Origin: Actinomycetota bacterium
GTDB lineage: Bacteria; Actinomycetota; Actinomycetes; S36-B12
Assembly (NCBI GenBank): GCA_947499275.1
Contig: CANMNM010000086.1
Coordinates: forward strand, 1-6,317
DNA: 6,317 bases
Reading direction: 5' to 3'
Part shown: one piece after another, positions 1 to 6,124 of the stretch
Layout: each line of letters begins with the position of its first letter
Numbering within the stretch: position 1 is the stretch's first letter
Notes under the pieces: generated by a model
What the model was told of the DNA's origin: nothing
The model's database searches: none
Seen by the model: only the letters and a program-made list of their open reading frames with translations
Made by a program: the position numbers and the translations under genes

Positions 1-16
1 CGCCTACCGTGTCTAA
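1..16 (+). CDS. Possible 3' end of a plus-strand gene, perhaps relA/rel (last four codons)
   Basis: Read from position 2, the plus strand encodes Ala-Tyr-Arg-Val followed by TAA at 14-16; position 1 would be the last base of the preceding codon. Many RelA/Rel proteins end their C-terminal ACT domain with a short segment resembling D-x-Y-R-V, and in actinobacteria the rel gene lies next to a cyclophilin, an MBL hydrolase and hisS, as here. The plus orientation also fits, because in Mycobacterium tuberculosis relA and hisS share a strand while ppiB is opposite. Four residues cannot identify a protein, so this rests on context and is an inference. Another frame, with a stop at 37-39, is also open over these bases. 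Confidence 0.35.
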
Positions 17-60
17 GATCTGAGATACTTAAGAACTGAGATACTTAAGAACTGAGATCT
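16..60. terminator. Imperfect hairpin between convergent genes, possible bidirectional terminator
   Basis: AGATCT at 16-21 pairs with AGATCT at 55-60, AG at 23-24 with CT at 52-53, T26 with A50, and CTTAAG at 28-33 with CTTAAG at 44-49. This gives 15 pairs, two mismatches (22/54 and 25/51), one bulge (27) and a 10-base loop (34-43). The hairpin sits where a probable plus-strand gene and the minus-strand DUF349 gene converge. It is AT-rich and has no following T-run on either side, so it is not a classical intrinsic terminator. A role as a transcript-end structure or a cruciform is inferred. Confidence 0.35.
20..58. repeat. 16-bp tandem repeat, about 2.4 copies
   Basis: The 16-base unit CTGAGATACTTAAGAA occurs exactly at 20-35 and 36-51, and a third partial copy matches for 7 bases at 52-58. 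Each full unit contains the palindrome CTTAAG. The repeat covers the last codons and the stop (45-47) of the minus-strand DUF349 gene and fills the gap to the probable plus-strand gene end at 16. It looks like a local duplication rather than part of a longer array. Confidence 0.9.
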
Positions 61-1379
61 GCTGCAGTGCTTTCTACCGCACCCAGCAATGCCCGCAGGC
101 TTTTGATTGACTCCTCGAGCTGTGCGGCAGTTTTCGTGTCACCTTTAGCCAATGCTTGCTCGAGTTGACGCTCGTATTTTGATAAGCCTCCGGCAAATGC
201 ATTAGCCGTGTCTTCTGCACGGGCCAACGCTTCAGGATTTGAGGCAGTCCATTTCGTCTCTTCTACGGCGCGGAACGCGTCTTCTACCTTTTTCACGCGG
301 GAATCCAGTCTCGCCCGATCCTTTTTGGGAAGCTCGCCAATTTTTTCCCAAGCAATCTGCAGATCGCGCAATTGGGATTTTTGATTCTTCAGGTTTTTAA
401 GATCAACGGGCAGAAGTGCCTCAATCTTGACGGCAAGCTCCTCTTTGAGCGCCACATTCGGGACCAATTTCTCTTCCTCGGCAGCCTCTCCCGCCTTGAG
501 CTTCTCGTAGAACTCGTCTTGAGCGGCTTTGAATCGCTTCCACAGTTTGTCTTCGTCAGCACGACTCCCGCGCGGAGCCCTCTTCCAATCCTCCATGAGA
601 TCCTTGAATTTTTTGATCCCAGCCTTTGCATCAGTGGTGCCGGCTGCTGCTTGAGCTCGGGTTATCAGATCACGTTTGGCGCTCATGGCGTCCTTGCGCA
701 CGGCGTCAAGCTCATGGAAATGAGTTCGACGTCTTTTGTCGAATGACGTGCGAGCGTTGCTCAGTCGTTTCCAAAGTTCCTGCTCGGATGAGCGATCAAC
801 TCTTGGCAGGGTCTTCCACTCTTCTACGATTGCGGTGTAGCGCTCTGTTGTCGTCTTCCAAGAACCCGAATCAGACATCTTCTCGGCTTCCTCGACGAGG
901 GCGAGTCGAGCCGCGTGGGCACTTTCTTTCTGGGCGGCTTTACGTGCCCTTTCACCAGTTCTTTTTTCCTCAATCAATACGTCAACTTGGTCACAGCGAG
1001 CTTCAAGTGTTGCTATATCGCCAACAAATGATCGTTTGGCTAACGTCTCGCGTACCCTTTTGACCACTTGGGCAGCCGCATCAGCTGAGGTTTTGCCTTC
1101 GGCAACACGGGTAGAAATCACGTCAATTTCGACAACCAAATCGTCATATTTGCGGGCATAAAAGGTGAGTCCCTCTTGAGGGGTTCCGGCCGCGTACTGG
1201 CCAACAACCACTTCACCCTCGGGTGCGTTGAGAAAAACCGTGCCATCATCGCTGACGCGTCCCCACTGTGACGCCTGTGAGATCGCTGGACGTACAGGTT
1301 GTTTGAGAGATCCTGGAGTCGGGATCATGGGGGTGGGAGCTGCACTCGTAGAGACTGTAGAAGATGGTGTTTCGGTCAT
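45..1379 (-). CDS. DUF349 domain-containing protein, three helical repeats
   Basis: The 444-residue product is soluble, highly charged and largely helical. Residues 1-35 are rich in Ser, Thr and Pro and probably disordered. Residues 38-130 form a conserved N-terminal part. Three DUF349-type repeats follow, marked by EEWKTLPRVDRSSEQELW (186-203), EDWKRAPRGSRADEDKLW (263-280) and a more diverged IAWEKIGELPKKDRARL (342-358), spaced 77 to 79 residues apart. The C-terminal part (about 381-444) is Ala/Glu-rich helix. No signal peptide, membrane segment or catalytic motif is visible. The ATG at 1377-1379 is preceded by GAGAGG six bases away, which supports the start. The gene lies 125 bp downstream of the cyclophilin gene on the same strand, so it may be co-transcribed or use its own promoter. 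Family membership is confident; the biochemical function is not established and I assign none. Confidence 0.9.
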   Translation of the reverse strand: MTETPSSTVSTSAAPTPMIPTPGSLKQPVRPAISQASQWGRVSDDGTVFLNAPEGEVVVGQYAAGTPQEGLTFYARKYDDLVVEIDVISTRVAEGKTSADAAAQVVKRVRETLAKRSFVGDIATLEARCDQVDVLIEEKRTGERARKAAQKESAHAARLALVEEAEKMSDSGSWKTTTERYTAIVEEWKTLPRVDRSSEQELWKRLSNARTSFDKRRRTHFHELDAVRKDAMSAKRDLITRAQAAAGTTDAKAGIKKFKDLMEDWKRAPRGSRADEDKLWKRFKAAQDEFYEKLKAGEAAEEEKLVPNVALKEELAVKIEALLPVDLKNLKNQKSQLRDLQIAWEKIGELPKKDRARLDSRVKKVEDAFRAVEETKWTASNPEALARAEDTANAFAGGLSKYERQLEQALAKGDTKTAAQLEESIKSLRALLGAVESTAADLSS

Positions 1380-1504
1380 GGCGGGCCTCTCGCGGGAACC
1401 TGGTCGGTCGGCTACAAAGGTTGCAGCACTGTGGATGCGTGTGAATCGGACGTAAGACTACTTTCTTACATTTTGTCGCTTTTACTGCGGGTTTGCCAAC
1501 AATG
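1380..1504 (-). other. Spacer between the cyclophilin and DUF349 genes
   Basis: This 125-bp spacer has no convincing coding or tRNA signal. On the minus strand it contains a possible -10 element TAGTCT (1455-1460) with no matching -35 element, which would give a leader of roughly 70 bases for the DUF349 gene. It overlaps a small inverted repeat, GTAAGA (1452-1457) and TCTTAC (1464-1469), with a 6-base loop. In the minus direction no T-run follows the stem, so it does not look like a terminator of the cyclophilin transcript. The promoter assignment is weak. Confidence 0.3.
1386..1391 (-). promoter_or_regulatory. Ribosome binding site of the DUF349 gene
   Basis: On the minus strand, GAGAGG lies 6 bases upstream of the ATG at 1379-1377. 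The match to the Shine-Dalgarno core and the spacing are good and fix the start. Confidence 0.65.
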
Positions 1505-2266
1505 TTAGGAAACTGTTGCCTTATTGATAAACACGGGTTGGGCCGGAGCCCCATCGGTGAGACCCCCCGTGACGCCGACCGAGGCTACTTCTTGCACGAT
1601 TTCTAGGCCACTGGTCACCTTGCCCCAAATTGAGTAGCCGCCGGGCAGAGTGGTGTCCGCATAGACGATGAAGAACTGGGAGCCACCGGTTCCAGGCCCA
1701 GCGTTTGCCATGGCGATCGTTCCGGCAGGGTAATTGGCCACACCATCGGCAGGCAAATTCTCATCGGGTACCGAGTAACCGGGGCCACCGGTACCATCGG
1801 CGGCTGGGTCCCCGCATTGCAACACATAGATGCCCTCGGTGGTAAGTCGGTGACAAGACGTGTTGTTGTAGAAGCCACTTTCTGCAAGAAATGCCTCTGA
1901 TTCAACGGTTTTTTGGGCATTAGCGTCGAGAGCAATCACGATCTGCCCACAATTTGTGTCGAGGGTCAGGGTGGTGGGTGTGCTCTCAAGCGGCACGGGG
2001 CCATCGGGGTAGGTGATGTCATTGGCGCGGGGTGTCCCAGGGGGTACGCAATCCAGGGCGACCGCTTCAGTTGCGAGCAGGGCCGGATCCGTTTTGGTTG
2101 CATTGAAAACCGCAAATCCAACTCCGGCAACAACGAGGGCAATGACAACGACGATCGCGGTTATCCGCTGATTCCGTTTAGCATGTTTGGCTCGTTCAGA
2201 TCGCTTGGCCTGCTGGCGCTCGTATTTGGCACGCGCTAGATCGCGCTCACGCTTTTGTGTTGACAT
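1505..2266 (-). CDS. Membrane-anchored cyclophilin-type peptidyl-prolyl cis-trans isomerase
   Basis: The 253-residue product has a basic, Arg/Lys-rich cytoplasmic N-terminus (1-34), one hydrophobic segment at about 35-55 (ITAIVVVIALVVAGVGFAVF) and a cyclophilin domain from about 97 to 250, predicted outside the membrane. Recognisable cyclophilin motifs are FYNNTSCHRL (132-141), LQCGDP followed by a Gly-rich GTGGPGYS stretch (149-165), GTIAMANAGPGTGGSQFFI (182-200) and YSIWGKV (211-217). Arg140, Gln150 and Phe199 match active-site residues of human CypA (R55, Q63, F113), but the positions of W121 and H126 appear to be Thr206 and Tyr211. Four cysteines (73, 106, 138, 151) are present in the extracytoplasmic part. 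The family isomerises Xaa-Pro bonds. I chose the ATG at 2264-2266 over an in-frame ATG five codons upstream because GGAGAG precedes it at seven bases. The layout resembles mycobacterial PpiB-like proteins, including the position next to an MBL gene and hisS. Confidence 0.9.
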   Translation of the reverse strand: MSTQKRERDLARAKYERQQAKRSERAKHAKRNQRITAIVVVIALVVAGVGFAVFNATKTDPALLATEAVALDCVPPGTPRANDITYPDGPVPLESTPTTLTLDTNCGQIVIALDANAQKTVESEAFLAESGFYNNTSCHRLTTEGIYVLQCGDPAADGTGGPGYSVPDENLPADGVANYPAGTIAMANAGPGTGGSQFFIVYADTTLPGGYSIWGKVTSGLEIVQEVASVGVTGGLTDGAPAQPVFINKATVS

Positions 2267-2342
2267 CCTTTGGCTCTCCATGGGCTCGTTAGCTTTGTGG
2301 TGATAGATGGGTAAGGATACTCATGGATAGGCTGGCACCCTT
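2267..2342. promoter_or_regulatory. Divergent promoter region between the cyclophilin gene and the MBL-hisS-aspS operon
   Basis: The 76-bp region must carry promoters for both directions. On the plus strand TAGGCT (2328-2333) fits the actinobacterial TANNNT -10 pattern and lies 9 bases before the ATG of the MBL gene; GATACT (2316-2321) is an alternative. On the minus strand TATCCT (2314-2319) is a candidate -10 element giving a leader of about 40 bases for the cyclophilin gene. GATACT and TATCCT overlap, so opposing polymerases could compete. No clear -35 element was found for any of them. No operator-like palindrome or T-box is seen. Confidence 0.4.
2274..2279 (-). promoter_or_regulatory. 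Ribosome binding site that decides the cyclophilin start
   Basis: On the minus strand, GGAGAG ends seven bases before the ATG at 2266-2264. The upstream in-frame ATG at 2281-2279 has only a poor CGAG-like site, and its own bases overlap this GGAGAG. Translation therefore most likely starts with MSTQKRERD. Confidence 0.65.
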
Positions 2343-3023
2343 ATGTTGATCAAAGGTTTCCCGGCGGGCTCGTGGGCCACGAATGCTTATGTCGTCGCCG
2401 CAGGTCCGGGTGAGCCGGCGATCATCATCGATCCGGGTCAGGACTCCATCGAAGGAATCAAGGAAATTGTGAGGGAAAACCGCCTCAAACCGGCGGCAGT
2501 GATCTTGACCCATGGTCATATCGACCACGTGTGGAGTGTCGCGCCGGTGAGCGCAGATTTCGGCATCCCCGCATTAATTCATGTTGACGACCGGTATCGC
2601 CTCACGGATCCGGCAGGAAGTAGCTTCGGGGTCGCACGGGAACAATTACTAGCCATGACCAAAGGTGAGCTAGAGCTAACCGAACCCAACGACATTGAAA
2701 TAATCGAGCACAACAAGTCGCTTAACATCGCGGGATTGGAATGGGAGTTCCTTCATGCCCCCGGACACACAGAAGGCTCCATGGTGATCAGCACCCAGGA
2801 TGGTGGTGGATCCGTTGTTTTCAGTGGGGATGTCCTTTTTGCCGGATCAATCGGCCGAACGGACCTACCGGGAGGGAGTTTGGCTGCTATGACTCATTCA
2901 CTGGAAAATGTTATTTTGCCAATGCCCGATCACACCCATGTCTACCCCGGCCATGGTCCGAATACAACAATCGGCGTCGAGCGAGCGACAAATCCATTCC
3001 TTTCGACCGGAAAAGGTTTGTAA
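2343..3023 (+). CDS. Metallo-beta-lactamase fold hydrolase, glyoxalase II-like
   Basis: The 226-residue protein has the full metal-binding set of the MBL hydrolase family: THGHIDH (56-62), APGHTEGS with His142, SGDVLF with Asp163, and YPGHG with His204. GRTDLPGG (171-178) and the N-terminal MLIKGFPAG are typical of the hydroxyacylglutathione-hydrolase-like group found next to hisS in actinobacteria. These are cytoplasmic two-metal enzymes that hydrolyse thioesters; because most actinobacteria use mycothiol rather than glutathione, the true substrate is uncertain. No signal peptide is seen. The ATG is fixed by an in-frame TAG at 2328-2330 with no other start between, and no good Shine-Dalgarno sequence precedes it, which suggests a leaderless or nearly leaderless mRNA. 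It is the first gene of a tight operon; hisS starts 3 bp after its stop. Confidence 0.93.
   Translation: MLIKGFPAGSWATNAYVVAAGPGEPAIIIDPGQDSIEGIKEIVRENRLKPAAVILTHGHIDHVWSVAPVSADFGIPALIHVDDRYRLTDPAGSSFGVAREQLLAMTKGELELTEPNDIEIIEHNKSLNIAGLEWEFLHAPGHTEGSMVISTQDGGGSVVFSGDVLFAGSIGRTDLPGGSLAAMTHSLENVILPMPDHTHVYPGHGPNTTIGVERATNPFLSTGKGL
3011..3016 (+). promoter_or_regulatory. Ribosome binding site of hisS inside the end of the MBL gene
   Basis: AAAAGG lies within the last codons of the MBL gene, ten bases before the GTG start at 3027. The spacing is a little long but acceptable, and it supports the GTG start and translational linkage of the two genes. Confidence 0.5.
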
Positions 3024-3026
3024 CCC

Positions 3027-4328
3027 GTGGCAACCATTAACGCACCCAAAGGTGTGCCCGATTACGTCCCGCCCCGGAGTCGAGATTTCCTGCACGTGCA
3101 GGAACAGCTCAGTTCTTCGGCTCGCACAGGTGGTTATGAGTACATTGAATTACCTGTTTTTGAATCGACAGAACTTTTTGAGCGAGGCGTGGGGACAAGT
3201 ACCGATGTAGTTCAGAAAGAGATGTACACCTTCACTGACCGCGGTGATCGCTCAATCACACTTCGGCCAGAAGGCACTGCGGGTGTCATGCGGGCTGTTA
3301 TCGAAAATCGATTAGATAAAGGCGCCCTGCCGGTCAAGCTCTGGTACCGAGGTCCGTTTTTTCGGGCCGAGCGACCTCAGCACGGTCGCTACCGGCAATT
3401 GCAACAAGTCGGGGTTGAGGCGATCGGTTCAGTTGATCCGATCATTGATGCCGAAGTGATCGCTCTTGCAGACCAGGCTTATCGCTCGCTGGGGCTGAAA
3501 AATTATCATCTTGATCTGACTTCATTGGGCTGTTCACAGTGTCGACCGGCTTATCGGATCAAACTACAAGAGTTTCTTGGTACCTGCGATCTTGATCAAG
3601 AAACCAGGGACAGGGCAGATGTCAATCCATTGCGTGTTCTCGATGATAAGCGCGAAGTCGTGTCATCTCAATTGATTGACGCCCCGCTGATGATTGATTC
3701 GCTGTGTGATCAATGCCAAGAGCATTACGATCATGTGCGCGAATTCCTGCGCATCTTTGGCGTACAGTGGAATGAGGCGCCACGAATGGTACGCGGGCTG
3801 GACTACTACACGCGGACAACATTTGAATTTGTTCATCCGGGACTTGGCGCGCAGTCCGGGATTGGGGGAGGTGGCCGCTACGACGGCCTCATGGCTGAAC
3901 TCGGCGGTAGTGAACTCTCCGGGATTGGATTCGGGCTTGGTGTAGACCGAACGCTTCTCGCATGCGAAGCCGAAGGGTTGACTCCGTTCAGTTCGCGGAT
4001 CCTTGATGTTTTCGTTGTTCCCGTTGGGGATCAAAGTCGTGGACCAGCCGTGTCATTGCTCAATGCGTTGAGAGCTGCTGGTATCGCAACTGATGTGTGT
4101 GTAGACAATCGGAGCATCAAAAGTGCAATGAAAGCAGCCAACGGCACGAATGCACCTTTAGTTGTAATTCTTGGACCCGACGAGTTGTCTTCATCCAGCG
4201 TTATCGTCAAAAATATGTCCAGCGGCGAACAGCACTCACTTTCTGGTGATCACGGAACCCTGATTCCGGCAATGCACGAAACTTTACGCAAGATACAAGC
4301 AGAAACTAGGAAAGAGGACCAATCGTGA
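3027..4328 (+). CDS. hisS: Histidine--tRNA ligase
   Basis: The 433-residue product is a class II synthetase that activates histidine with ATP and charges tRNA(His) in the cytoplasm; its length matches bacterial HisRS (about 420). The N-terminus has the family motif KGVPDYVPP (8-16). Next come LRPEGTAGVMRAV (79-91), motif 2 from YRGPFFRAERP to GRYRQLQQ (107-127, with Arg113 for ATP), the histidine motif VRGLDYYTRTTFE (255-267, with catalytic Arg256), GGGGRYDGL (280-288) and motif 3 GFGLGVDRTLL (301-311). Residues from about 326 form the anticodon-binding domain. The insertion region holds two CxxC pairs, Cys169/Cys172 and Cys227/Cys230, a possible zinc site. The start is GTG, and the MetAlaThrIle N-terminus places the VPDY motif at the expected position. 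The stop overlaps the aspS start by 4 bp (GTGA). No T-box or histidine attenuator is seen. Confidence 0.98.
   Translation: MATINAPKGVPDYVPPRSRDFLHVQEQLSSSARTGGYEYIELPVFESTELFERGVGTSTDVVQKEMYTFTDRGDRSITLRPEGTAGVMRAVIENRLDKGALPVKLWYRGPFFRAERPQHGRYRQLQQVGVEAIGSVDPIIDAEVIALADQAYRSLGLKNYHLDLTSLGCSQCRPAYRIKLQEFLGTCDLDQETRDRADVNPLRVLDDKREVVSSQLIDAPLMIDSLCDQCQEHYDHVREFLRIFGVQWNEAPRMVRGLDYYTRTTFEFVHPGLGAQSGIGGGGRYDGLMAELGGSELSGIGFGLGVDRTLLACEAEGLTPFSSRILDVFVVPVGDQSRGPAVSLLNALRAAGIATDVCVDNRSIKSAMKAANGTNAPLVVILGPDELSSSSVIVKNMSSGEQHSLSGDHGTLIPAMHETLRKIQAETRKEDQS
4311..4317 (+). promoter_or_regulatory. Ribosome binding site of aspS inside the end of hisS
   Basis: AAAGAGG, near the end of hisS, lies seven bases before the GTG at 4325. 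This is the strongest Shine-Dalgarno match in the window. It selects the GTG that overlaps the hisS stop, consistent with coupled translation. Confidence 0.65.
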
Positions 4329-6094
4329 TTCGCACGGCTCAAGCAGGTGCTTTAACTAGCGCAGATATCGGACGCGAAGTGACGTTGGCAGGATGGATCG
4401 CCAGCCGTCGTGACCACGGTGGGGTCGCTTTTCTTGACCTTCGCGACTCAACGGGGGTTGCCCAGGTCGTAGTACGCGACACCTCTATGGCGCACGAATT
4501 GCGTGATGAATATTGCATCGCTGTCACGGGTGTCATTGAAAAAAGACCAGAAGGTAACGCTAACCCAGATCTGGCTTCCGGTGATATCGAATTAATCACC
4601 ACTAATCTCGAGGTTCTCTCCAAGTCCGCCCCTCTTCCTTTCCCGATAGATGACCGCACAACTGTGAATGACGAAGTTCGTTTGCGTCACCGTTACCTCG
4701 ACCTGCGCCGTAAAAGTGCCGGAGATATTTTGCGCATGCGGTCCAAGGTGAGCCATATCGCTCGTAGTGTTTTGATAGACGATGACTTCATTGAAATTGA
4801 AACGCCAACACTTACTCGTTCAACGCCCGAGGGTGCACGTGATTTCTTGGTTCCTGTCCGGCTGCAACCAGGTAATTGGTACGCACTGCCTCAATCACCG
4901 CAGTTATTCAAGCAGTTGCTCATGGTTGCCGGCATGGAAAAATACTTCCAAATCGCCCGCTGCTATCGAGATGAAGATTTTCGGGCTGATCGTCAACCGG
5001 AATTCACCCAACTTGACATCGAGATGAGTTTCGTTGATCAAGATGACGTTATGGCTGTTGGAGAGCGAGTCATTCGCTCTGTGTGGCAAGGGATTTTGAA
5101 TTACACAATCGGTGAAATTCCACAAATGACGTATCACGAATCCATGCGTAGATTTGGAAGCGACAAGCCAGACCTTCGTTTTGATCTTGAACTTGTTGAT
5201 CTCACTTCGTATTTTGAACAGACACCATTTCGGGTCTTCCAAGCCGAATACGTCGGTGCAGTCATCATGCCCGGTGGCGCAGATCAACCTCGCCGAGGCT
5301 TTGATGCATGGCAGGAGTGGGCTAAACAACGCGGCGCAAAGGGACTGGCTTATGTAACGGTGAATGAAGATGGCCTAGGTGGGCCGGTAGCCAAGAACCT
5401 CAGCGATCAAGAGCGCGAGGGTCTGGTCGCTGCCAGCGGAGCACAGATTGGGGATTGCATCTTTTTTGCAGCCGGTCGGGCAAGCGATGCACGTGCGTTA
5501 CTGGGTGCAGTACGCAACGAAGTCGCTGAGCGTCTCGATCTCATCGATAAAAGTGTGTGGAGTTTTGTTTGGATCGTCGACGCTCCAATGTTCGAGGAAG
5601 TCCAAGACGATGCCGGCAACTGGACTTGGACAGCCGTGCACCATCCGTTCACTTCACCAAATGGCGAGTGGCTCAATAAGTTCACTAAATCACCCGGTGA
5701 AGCACTCGCTTGGGCGTATGACTTGGTGTGTAACGGGAATGAAATCGGTGGAGGGTCAATTCGAATCCACCAGGGTGACATCCAAAACCAAGTATTTCGA
5801 ATTCTTGGACTTGACGAAATCGAAGCCAACGAAAAATTTGGCTTCCTTCTCGAGGCATTTGCTTTCGGCCCTCCACCTCACGGCGGAATTGCATTTGGAT
5901 GGGATCGAATCTGTATGTTGCTTGCCGGTGCCAATTCATTACGAGATGTGATCGCGTTCCCGAAAACGGGCGGCGGGCAGGACCCATTGACGGGGGCGCC
6001 AACCCAAATCACGGTTGCCCAGCGCAGGGAAGCAGGCATCGATGCGAAGCCGAAAAAGAATGAGCAAGAGGAAAACGCGCAAGGACAAGGCTAA
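4325..6094 (+). CDS. aspS: Aspartate--tRNA ligase, predicted non-discriminating (Asp/Asn)
   Basis: At 589 residues this matches bacterial-type AspRS (about 590). An N-terminal OB-fold anticodon domain (about 1-105) includes GWIASRRDHGGVAFLDLRD. The class II catalytic core follows: motif 1 around FIEIETPTLTRSTPEGARDF (155-174), LPQSPQLFKQLLM (188-200), motif 2 ARCYRDEDFRADRQPEFTQL (211-230) and motif 3 GGIAFGWDRICMLLAG (520-535). The bacterial GAD insertion lies at roughly 300-410. The tail (from about 574) is Lys/Glu/Gln-rich and probably flexible. The enzyme charges tRNA(Asp) in the cytoplasm. His31 and Gly77 occupy the positions associated with non-discriminating enzymes, where Escherichia coli AspRS has Leu and Lys, so it probably also makes Asp-tRNA(Asn) for GatCAB. 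The start is GTG with a good ribosome site, overlapping the hisS stop by 4 bp. Confidence 0.98.
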   Translation: MIRTAQAGALTSADIGREVTLAGWIASRRDHGGVAFLDLRDSTGVAQVVVRDTSMAHELRDEYCIAVTGVIEKRPEGNANPDLASGDIELITTNLEVLSKSAPLPFPIDDRTTVNDEVRLRHRYLDLRRKSAGDILRMRSKVSHIARSVLIDDDFIEIETPTLTRSTPEGARDFLVPVRLQPGNWYALPQSPQLFKQLLMVAGMEKYFQIARCYRDEDFRADRQPEFTQLDIEMSFVDQDDVMAVGERVIRSVWQGILNYTIGEIPQMTYHESMRRFGSDKPDLRFDLELVDLTSYFEQTPFRVFQAEYVGAVIMPGGADQPRRGFDAWQEWAKQRGAKGLAYVTVNEDGLGGPVAKNLSDQEREGLVAASGAQIGDCIFFAAGRASDARALLGAVRNEVAERLDLIDKSVWSFVWIVDAPMFEEVQDDAGNWTWTAVHHPFTSPNGEWLNKFTKSPGEALAWAYDLVCNGNEIGGGSIRIHQGDIQNQVFRILGLDEIEANEKFGFLLEAFAFGPPPHGGIAFGWDRICMLLAGANSLRDVIAFPKTGGGQDPLTGAPTQITVAQRREAGIDAKPKKNEQEENAQGQG

Positions 6095-6112
6095 TCTTGC
6101 ATTTCAACGCCT

Positions 6113-6118
6113 TATTGT
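6113..6118 (+). promoter_or_regulatory. Candidate -10 element for a leaderless rarA transcript
   Basis: TATTGT fits the actinobacterial TANNNT pattern and ends six bases before the GTG at 6125, the spacing expected if transcription starts at the G of the start codon. No convincing Shine-Dalgarno sequence precedes this GTG. No matching -35 element is seen. Read-through from aspS, only 30 bp upstream, remains possible. Confidence 0.4.
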
Positions 6119-6124
6119 TGAGAC

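Noticed and set aside
20..58. Start of a CRISPR array
   Set aside because: The copies are only 16 bp, directly abutting, without spacers, and there are just 2.4 of them.
626..1063. Open frames on the plus strand opposite the DUF349 gene, and similar antisense frames over hisS and aspS
   Set aside because: They lie fully inside well-supported genes, show no protein family motif and have skewed, low-complexity composition expected of shadow frames.
1452..1483. Intrinsic terminator on the plus strand: a GTAAGA/TCTTAC stem followed by a T-rich stretch
   Set aside because: The stem is only 6 AT-rich pairs, the T-stretch is interrupted, and no plus-strand gene ends there; both flanking genes run the other way.
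1380..1504. tRNA or small RNA gene in the spacer
   Set aside because: No cloverleaf arms, TTC-type loop or acceptor pairing could be assembled, and no promoter plus terminator pair frames it.
2267..2281. Upstream ATG (2279-2281) as the cyclophilin start
   Set aside because: It lacks a good ribosome site, and GGAGAG points to the ATG at 2264-2266, which also gives a family-like N-terminus.
2267..3026. T-box or histidine attenuator controlling hisS
   Set aside because: The operon has almost no leader, the MBL-hisS gap is 3 bp, and no His-codon run or T-box core is visible.
6030..6094. Frameshifted or extra C-terminal domain on AspRS
   Set aside because: The charged tail is short, the total length matches the family, and the stop is followed directly by the rarA start region.
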